A stretch of 64,000 nucleotides of DNA. Origin: DASWJZ01 sp963761005. GTDB taxonomy: Bacteria; Pseudomonadota; Alphaproteobacteria; Rhizobiales; Afifellaceae. Positions 58,246 to 64,000 of the stretch are shown here, piece after piece (position 1 is the stretch's first letter; each line of letters begins with the position of its first letter). The stretch covers positions 83,309-147,308 of the forward strand of contig CAVXFK010000010.1 of the NCBI GenBank assembly GCA_963761005.1. Direction: 5' to 3'. The notes under the pieces are model-generated. The model saw only the letters and a list, made by a program, of their open reading frames with translations. It did not search any database and was not told where the DNA came from. The translations under genes were made by a program, and so were the position numbers.

Positions 58246-60514
58246 TTACTGCGTCACGAAGCAGTTGCCGCCTGCCGCCTTAAGCGACTCGCAGACCTTG
58301 ATCGCATTGTCGCGCGACGCCCACGGACCGACCCGAACGCGGTAGTAGATACCCTTGGTCCCGAGATCGGCTTCCTGGATGACCGGATTGAGAGGCCCTA
58401 GCACCGACGGATACTGCTTCTTCAAGATCCGAGTAGGCGGACTGCGCCTGGTCCATGCTCCGCTGCGAGCTGACCTGTACCAGATAGCCGTCCCCGACCA
58501 CTTGCCCTGGATCGACAGCAGGAGCGTTCGCGCTGCTCAGAAGATTGACGGGTGCGGCGGAATTCGTGGTGGCGTGCGCCGGCTTCGCCGGTGCAACGGC
58601 GGCGACGGTCGCCGGCTCCTCGATCGCCGGGCGCGGGGCCATCACCTCTTGACCCGCCGACGAAAGCGTTTCCGCAGCCGTCGGCTGAGCCGGTGCAGCT
58701 GAAGCGGCCGGCGCAGCGGGCGCATTCGCTGCCGGAGCCGGTGCCGTCTCGGCGGAGGCCGTCTGCTGTTCAGCCGCGGGCTGCTCGGGCGTGGAAGTTC
58801 CCGCCCCTTCCGCCGGAGTATTTGCGACGATCGTGCCGTCTGGGCGAACCGTGAAAGTCGCGACCTCACGCGGCCCGATCTCGCTCGTCGACCCCGATGC
58901 CGCCGGAGCGGTATCAGCCGTGCCGTTGTCTGACGCGGGAGCTTCTCCTCCGACCGGCTTGACGACGGCGTCGCTTCCTTCCGACTGAGGTGACGGAAGC
59001 ACGATCCGTGCGACCTCGCGCGGCTCTTCGGAACTGTCGACTACCTTCTCGTTGGTGGAAGCAGGCGCGTTGCCGGCAACACGATTGTAGACGGCGTCGC
59101 CCGCCGCCTCGCTGTCGGATGACGTCTCCGTCTTCGGCGGCGGCGTGACCTTCACCGGCCCAGCGTCGGCAGAGATAACGGGCGGAGGCGTGGCGGGTCC
59201 GCTTTCCGTCGAGCGCAAGAGGAATGCTGCAGCGCCGCCGATCAGGATGACGACCACGACGCCGACGATGGTGATGAGCGCGGTGCGCGCGCCCCTACTC
59301 CGCTGCGCGGCCTGAGCTCGGGCTGCGGCGGCACGGCGGCTCGCGCCCGACGCGACTGCGGCGGCAACCTTCGGCTCGTCGGCCTCGGTCTCCCCTGCCG
59401 CGCCATTCGTCCATTGCTTGCTGTAGGACGGATCGGCGAAATCCAACTCCAACGCCTGCGCAAGCCTGGCGTTGAGGGCGGCACGCTCCTCTTCGTCCTC
59501 CTGCTCTCCCGCGGGCTCCTCGTCGAACTCAGGGAAAGCAGCAGCGATCTTGCGGCGGCGTGCCGCTTCGTCTGACGACTGGGAGGCGCCGAACTCGCGA
59601 ACGGGCTCCGCTTCGGCGAACGGATCGTGCGCCCGGCCGGCCTTGCCGGTCGGGGCAAAGAGATCGGCGTCCGATTCCTCGTCGTCGTAGCCGGGAATGC
59701 TTTCGATGCGCCGCGCGGATGGCTCCTCGGCGTGATACGGCTCGTCGCGTGAAGGAGCGGGGTCGTAGCTCGCCGGGGACGCCGGCCTGTCCCAGCCCGT
59801 GCCTGCGGGACCACGGAATCGGTAGTCGGAGCGCCGCGGCGGCGCGGGGAGCGTGTCCGGCTCGTCCCAAGCCTGTGGAGGCGCGCTCGGCGTCTCTTCC
59901 TCTTCGTCGTCGTCAAGCGGGCGCAGCCGCGACACCCGGCTCCGCCAAGCCGGCTGCGGCGGTGGCTGCGGCGCCGCTTCAACGCGGGCAGAGAAAGCGT
60001 CTTCGTCGGCCGCCTCGTTGCTCGCCTGAAATTCAGGCTCTTCTTCGTCCGCCGGCTCGGGCGCCGGCGCAAACACTGGAGTCGTTGCCGCCAGTCGCTC
60101 CGACTGCCGGCGCTCGAACTGGCCGAGTTGCTCTTCGATGGAGCGCAAAAGGTCGTCGGGGTCGGCCTCAACTTCGGCGCTCGCACGCCGCTGCGGCGGC
60201 GGAGCAGGTGTCCTCGCGCTCGACTGCGCCGGGCGCGCACCTGTTGTCCGCGGCGGCGGTGGGGGCGGCGTCTCGCGGCCGCCGAGAGAGTTCTCAAGTT
60301 CCTGCAGAAGCTCGGCCTCAAGTCCGTCGTCGTAGCTGCTGCGCTGGGTCGCTTCGTTCCGGTTCATCTTGGGCTTCTCTGTTTTGGGCGCAGAAAATCC
60401 TCCGTCCTCGCTGACGATGCGCGCGAGTTCGACCAGCGGATCCTCTTCCGCTTCAACATTGCCGCGGTCGGGCAAAGGAGCCCGCCCCGCCCTTGGATCG
60501 CTACCAGCCATCAC
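58246..60514 (-). CDS. SPOR-domain membrane protein, frameshifted near 58425
   Basis: A long proline/alanine/acidic-rich cytoplasmic N-terminus, one membrane helix TALITIVGVVVVILIGGAAA, then a periplasmic linker and a C-terminal SPOR domain. The open frame ends ...AQSAYSDLEEAVSVG at 58280. The alternative frame continues YPSVLGPLNPVIQEADLGTK, GIYYRVRVGPWASRDNAIKV and LKAAGGNCFVTQ to a stop at 58246, which is the true SPOR ending. One surplus base (CTTG where CTG is expected) causes this; the corrected length is 755 residues. SPOR domains bind denuded glycan at the septum. Located between argS and nagZ, as in many alphaproteobacteria. Confidence 0.88.
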
Positions 60515-60564
60515 AATCGACCCTCGCCGTTAGCTTACCGTGGGTTCACCGAGGTTTCACCCCA

Positions 60565-62328
60565 TTAATGCATTTCCTCGGGCGCCTCGACCCCAAGGAC
60601 TTGCAACCCACAATTCAGCACTGACCCGACCGCCGCAACGAGACCAAGCCGGGCAGAACTCAGCGCAACGTCATCGGGCTGAATAAAACGCAATTGCGGC
60701 AGTTCCTTGCCCCTGTTCCAGTGCGCATGGAAGGCGCTGGCGAGGTCGTGCAGGTAGAACGCGACGCGATGCGGCTCGTAGCTCCGTGCAGCAATATCGA
60801 GCGTGCGCGGCCAGTCCGCCATCACGCGGATCAGACCGCGCTCGCCTTCGTCCTTGAGAAGCTGGAAGTCGGAACGGCCAAGTGAGTCGGCGTCGAGCGC
60901 CAACCCGGGCAGCTCTTCGCCGGCTTGCCGTCTGACGGAAGCGGTCCGCGCATGCGCGTACTGCACGTAGAAGACCGGGTTGTCCTTCGACTGCTGCTGG
61001 ACAGTCGAGAAGTCGAAGTCGAGCGGCGCGTCGGCCTTGCGGAAGAGCATCATGAAGCGGACCGCGTCCGCGCCGACCTCCTCGACCACTTCGCGCAGCG
61101 TGACGAGGTCGCCGGAGCGCTTCGACATGACGACCGGCTCGCCCGCCCGGAAGAGCTTCACGAGCTGGCAGAAGAGTATTTCGAGCCCCGCTTCGCCGTC
61201 GCTCATCGCCGTCACGGCGGCCTTCATGCGCTTCGGGTAGCCGCCGTGGTCGGCCCCGAGCACGTCGATCATCTTGCAGTAGCCGCGCAGATACTTGTCG
61301 TAGTGATAGGCGATGTCCGAAGCGAAATAGGTGTAGCTCCCGTCCGACTTCAGCAGCGGACGGTCGATATCGTCGCCGAAGTCGGTGGAACGGAAGAGCG
61401 TCTGCTCGCGGTCCTCCCAATCCTCCGGGAGCTGGCCCTTCGGCGGCGGCAGCTTGCCGCGGTAGATCAGGCCCTTCTCGGCGAGCGCCGCGATCGCTTC
61501 GGCCACCCGGTCGCTGCTTCCGGCCTGCAGCGACCGCTCGGAGAAGAACACGTCGTGGTGGACGCCGAGGAGATCGAGATCGCCCTGGATCATTGCCATC
61601 ATGGCGGTGACCGCCCGCTCGCGCACGACCGGCAGCCATTCCGGCGTCTGCAATTGCAGGAGCCCGTTTCCGAACTCCTCCTTCAGCGCCTTCCCGAGCG
61701 GCTTCAGATAGTCGCCGGGATAGAGCCCGCTCGGGATTTCGCCTATCGCCTCGCCGAGCGCCTCGCGGTAGCGGAGATACGCGGAGCGGGCGAGCGCGTC
61801 GACCTGCGCGCCTGCATCGTTGATGTAGTATTCGCGCGTCACGTCGTGGCCGGTCGCGGCAAGCAGATTGGCGAGCGCGTCGCCGACGATCGCACCGCGG
61901 CAATGGCCGACATGCATGGGGCCGGTCGGATTGGCCGAGACGTACTCGACGTTGACCTTGGCACCGGCGCCGACGTTTGAGTGGCCGTATTGCGTGCCGG
62001 CCTCAAGGATCGCGGCGACATGCTTGGCCCAAAAGGCATCGGTCAGGCGCAGATTGACGAACCCTGGCCCCGCAACTTCGACCGAGGCGACGTCCGCGTC
62101 CGCCTCGAGCCGCACGGCGAGCTTGAGCGCCAGCTCGCGCGGCTTCGCGGAAAGCGGCTTGGCGAGCACCATCGCGGCGTTGGTCGCGACATCGCCGTGC
62201 GCGGGATCGCGCGGCGGCTCGGCGGTGATGCGCTGAAGCGCCTCGCCCGCGGTCTCGACGCCCACGGCACCGATGACGGCTTCGACCGCGGCTCTGATCC
62301 GCTGCTCGAACAGGCTGAAGAGGTTCAT
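60565..62328 (-). CDS. argS: Arginyl-tRNA synthetase
   Basis: 587 residues, class I aaRS. N-terminal additional domain starting MNLFSLFEQRIRAAVEAVIG, the HIGH-type motif in SANPTGPMHVGHCRGAIVGD, the YTYFASDIAYHYDKYLRGYC region, and the anticodon-binding domain near YVQYAHARTASVRRQAGEEL. The usual KMSKS reads MSKRSGDLVTLREVVEEVGA. The ATG at 62328 is chosen because the 28 upstream codons are not conserved. Confidence 0.96.
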   Translation of the reverse strand: MNLFSLFEQRIRAAVEAVIGAVGVETAGEALQRITAEPPRDPAHGDVATNAAMVLAKPLSAKPRELALKLAVRLEADADVASVEVAGPGFVNLRLTDAFWAKHVAAILEAGTQYGHSNVGAGAKVNVEYVSANPTGPMHVGHCRGAIVGDALANLLAATGHDVTREYYINDAGAQVDALARSAYLRYREALGEAIGEIPSGLYPGDYLKPLGKALKEEFGNGLLQLQTPEWLPVVRERAVTAMMAMIQGDLDLLGVHHDVFFSERSLQAGSSDRVAEAIAALAEKGLIYRGKLPPPKGQLPEDWEDREQTLFRSTDFGDDIDRPLLKSDGSYTYFASDIAYHYDKYLRGYCKMIDVLGADHGGYPKRMKAAVTAMSDGEAGLEILFCQLVKLFRAGEPVVMSKRSGDLVTLREVVEEVGADAVRFMMLFRKADAPLDFDFSTVQQQSKDNPVFYVQYAHARTASVRRQAGEELPGLALDADSLGRSDFQLLKDEGERGLIRVMADWPRTLDIAARSYEPHRVAFYLHDLASAFHAHWNRGKELPQLRFIQPDDVALSSARLGLVAAVGSVLNCGLQVLGVEAPEEMH

Positions 62329-62386
62329 GAAAGGTCCCACGGCACGCGGCCGTGACGCGCAAAATTCTGCCGCTTTCGGCCGCGCC

Positions 62387-63616
62387 CTAGCCGAGATCGG
62401 GCGTGTCGTCAAACAAACGCTGGTGCTCGGAGACGGCGTAACGGTCGGTCATCCCGGCAATATAGTCGGCGACCCGGCGCGCCACGCCGAGCGCGTCGTG
62501 GCGCTCAAGGCCGGCGGCCCACTCCTCCGGCATGCGCGTCGGATCGTCGAAAAGCGCCTCAAAGAGATCGGCAACGAGCGCTTCGGCAAGCTTGACCGGC
62601 CGCATCACCGTCTCGTTGCGATAGACGTTCGCCATGAGGAAGCGCTTGAGCGCCGCCTCCGAGCGGGCGAGCGCCGGCGAGAAGCCGACGAGCGGCCGGC
62701 CTGCCCGGCGTACCGCCTCGGCGCTGTCGACGTGGGCCTCTTCGATGTTCCTTGCGGTTCCAAGGAGCACGTCGAGGATCATCGCGGTGATCGTCCGCCG
62801 CACAAGCTCATGCACCACGCGTGCGTGATCGAGCCCCGGGAAGGCGGCGTGAAGCTCGGCGAGGATCGGCGCGGTCAGTGGCTGCGCTTCAAGATCGGTG
62901 AGCTCGATCAGCCCGGCGCGAAGGCCGTCCTCGATGTCGTGGCAGTCATACGCGATGTCGTCGGCGATCGCGGCGACCTGTGCCTCAAGCCCGGCGAAAA
63001 GATGAAGCTCGAGATCCTGCCGCTCCTGGAAGGCGCGGATCGCATAAGGAAGCTTGCCGCCTGCATAAACGCCCGCCGGCCGCCCGGCGGGATCGAGGAT
63101 CGGGCCGTTGTGCTTCACCAGCCCCTCATGCGTCTCGAAGGTCAGGTTCAGCCCGTCGAAGAGCGCGTAGCGATGCTCAAGCTCGCTCACCACGCGGAGG
63201 CTCTGCGCGTTGTGGTCGAAGCCCTCGTAGGCTGCGAGCGCCTCGTCGAGCGCGCGCTCGCCGGCGTGCCCGAAGGGCGGATGGCCGAGGTCATGGGCGA
63301 GCGCGAGCGCTTCCGCCAGGTCTTCGTCGAGCCCGAGCGGACGGGCGATCGAGCGCGCGATCTGCGCGACCTCCAGCGTATGGATGAGCCGCGTGCGGAA
63401 GTGGTCGTCGCCGTGCTGGATGAAGACCTGCGTCTTGTGCTTGAGCCGGCGGAAGGCGTTGGAATGGATGATGCGGTCGCGGTCGCGCTGGAAGGGCGAG
63501 CGGAGCGGGTCTTCCGGCTCGGCATGGATGCGGCCCCGCGAGCCGGACGGGTCGGTGGCATAGGCGGCGCGCCGGCGCTCGCCGTGGCGAAGGAGCTCGC
63601 GCGGCAGCTCGACCAT
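62387..63616 (-). CDS. dgt: Deoxyguanosinetriphosphate triphosphohydrolase-like protein
   Basis: 409 residues of the HD superfamily. Motifs: RSPFQRDRDRIIHSNAFRRL, the first metal His in RTRLIHTLEVAQIARSIARP, the HD pair ALAHDLGHPPFGHAGERAL, and AAIADDIAYDCHDIEDGLRA. Hydrolyses dNTPs. Standard partner of argS in alphaproteobacteria. Divergent from erpA. Confidence 0.93.
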   Translation of the reverse strand: MVELPRELLRHGERRRAAYATDPSGSRGRIHAEPEDPLRSPFQRDRDRIIHSNAFRRLKHKTQVFIQHGDDHFRTRLIHTLEVAQIARSIARPLGLDEDLAEALALAHDLGHPPFGHAGERALDEALAAYEGFDHNAQSLRVVSELEHRYALFDGLNLTFETHEGLVKHNGPILDPAGRPAGVYAGGKLPYAIRAFQERQDLELHLFAGLEAQVAAIADDIAYDCHDIEDGLRAGLIELTDLEAQPLTAPILAELHAAFPGLDHARVVHELVRRTITAMILDVLLGTARNIEEAHVDSAEAVRRAGRPLVGFSPALARSEAALKRFLMANVYRNETVMRPVKLAEALVADLFEALFDDPTRMPEEWAAGLERHDALGVARRVADYIAGMTDRYAVSEHQRLFDDTPDLG

Positions 63617-63738
63617 CCGCCTCCCTCGCCGCCTCTCCCCCTGCCTGAAATCCGCCGGCCAAGCCCGTCGAAGCGCGATTGACTACCGGTTCCGGCGTTC
63701 TTAGCTACAATGAAGACCGGGGCAAGAGCGGAAGAACC

Positions 63739-64000
63739 ATGGACCAGCAGAGCGTAACGCTATCCGACAGCGCCGTCCGCAGGATCGCCAAGATTCTGGC
63801 GGCCGAGCCGGCCGGAACGGCGCTTCGCGTCAGCGTCGAAGGCGGCGGCTGCTCCGGGTTCCAGTATCGCTACGACCTGGTCCAGGAGCCGCCCACGGCG
63901 GACGACGTCGTGCTCGCGCCGCGACGGCGCCAAGGTGCTGATCGACTCCGTATCGCTCGACTATATGGGCGGCTCGGAGATCGACTTCGTCGACGACCTG
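63739..64000 (+). CDS. erpA: Iron-sulfur cluster insertion protein ErpA, 5' part, frameshifted near 63921
   Basis: A-type Fe-S carrier. MDQQSVTLSDSAVRRIAKIL, then LRVSVEGGGCSGFQYRYDLV with the first cluster cysteine. The frame breaks after DDVVLA; skipping one surplus C continues RDGAKVLIDSVSLDYMGGSE then IDFVDDL, the expected HesB/IscA sequence, up to the window edge. The two C-terminal cysteines lie outside. Adjacent to dgt, as usual in Rhizobiales. Confidence 0.9.
   Translation, partial: MDQQSVTLSDSAVRRIAKILAAEPAGTALRVSVEGGGCSGFQYRYDLVQEPPTADDVVLAPRRRQGADRLRIARLYGRLGDRLRRRP

Overview
This window comes from a high-GC alphaproteobacterium, most likely a member of Hyphomicrobiales (Rhizobiales). 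The evidence is the long syntenic block trmFO ... secF-secD-yajC ... nlpD-pcm-serS ... tatC-tatB-tatA ... scpB-scpA-nagZ-SPOR-argS-dgt-erpA, LexA boxes of the alphaproteobacterial GTTC-N7-GTTC type, a DUF1127 microprotein, and dispersed rhizobial palindromic repeats (GTCATTGCCGG...CCGGCAAT). No rRNA, tRNA or CRISPR array was recognised by eye.

Layout. (1) 1-7.9 kb: the 5' part of gyrA, a methyltransferase, a MarC protein, a periplasmic sulfite dehydrogenase pair (SorA-like molybdoenzyme and dihaem cytochrome c) beside an ECF sigma/anti-sigma pair, a DUF1801 protein and ssb. (2) 7.9-13 kb: small metabolic genes (VOC, YkgJ-like, methyltransferase, aldo/keto reductase, luciferase-like monooxygenase, GST). 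(3) 13-25 kb: an accessory region around uvrA. It holds two 840-bp copies of one IS5-family element (IS427-like) in direct orientation, a decayed DUF4062/P-loop NTPase gene, and a three-gene cassette led by a GHKL (MORC/MutL-like) ATPase that is split by both an IS5-type and an IS3-type insertion. (4) 25-35 kb: carbonic anhydrase, cold-shock protein, Gfo/Idh oxidoreductase, Nudix, CorA, a DUF1127 protein, trmFO, a DUF4153 membrane protein and a squalene/phytoene-synthase-like protein. (5) 35-49 kb: the Sec accessory genes, a HlyD-RbbA-permease exporter, a degenerate LytM lipoprotein, pcm and a SerRS with an extra segment of about 80 residues. (6) 49-53 kb: an intact 1231-residue DUF4062-like/STAND NTPase/TM/TPR protein between serS and tatC. 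(7) 53-64 kb: Tat translocase, an orphan ABC ATPase, condensin ScpAB, NagZ, a SPOR protein, ArgRS, dGTPase-like Dgt and the 5' part of erpA.

Genes that probably work together are SorA with its cytochrome under an ECF-type promoter (GGAAT-N17-CGTT) and the adjacent sigma/anti-sigma pair; ssb and uvrA, each with its own LexA box; the Sec accessory trio and the Tat trio; HlyD-RbbA-permease; and NagZ/SPOR/LytM in cell-wall growth. The strongest candidates for little-described biology are the broken GHKL three-gene cassette and the STAND protein at 49.2 kb. Both look like conflict or antiphage modules, but nothing in the sequence proves that role.

Caution on sequence quality: at least eight genes, including uvrA, trmFO and erpA, are each broken by what reads as one extra base. 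Removing that base restores a full-length family member. Consensus errors are the simplest explanation, so frameshifts here should not be taken as true gene loss without raw reads.
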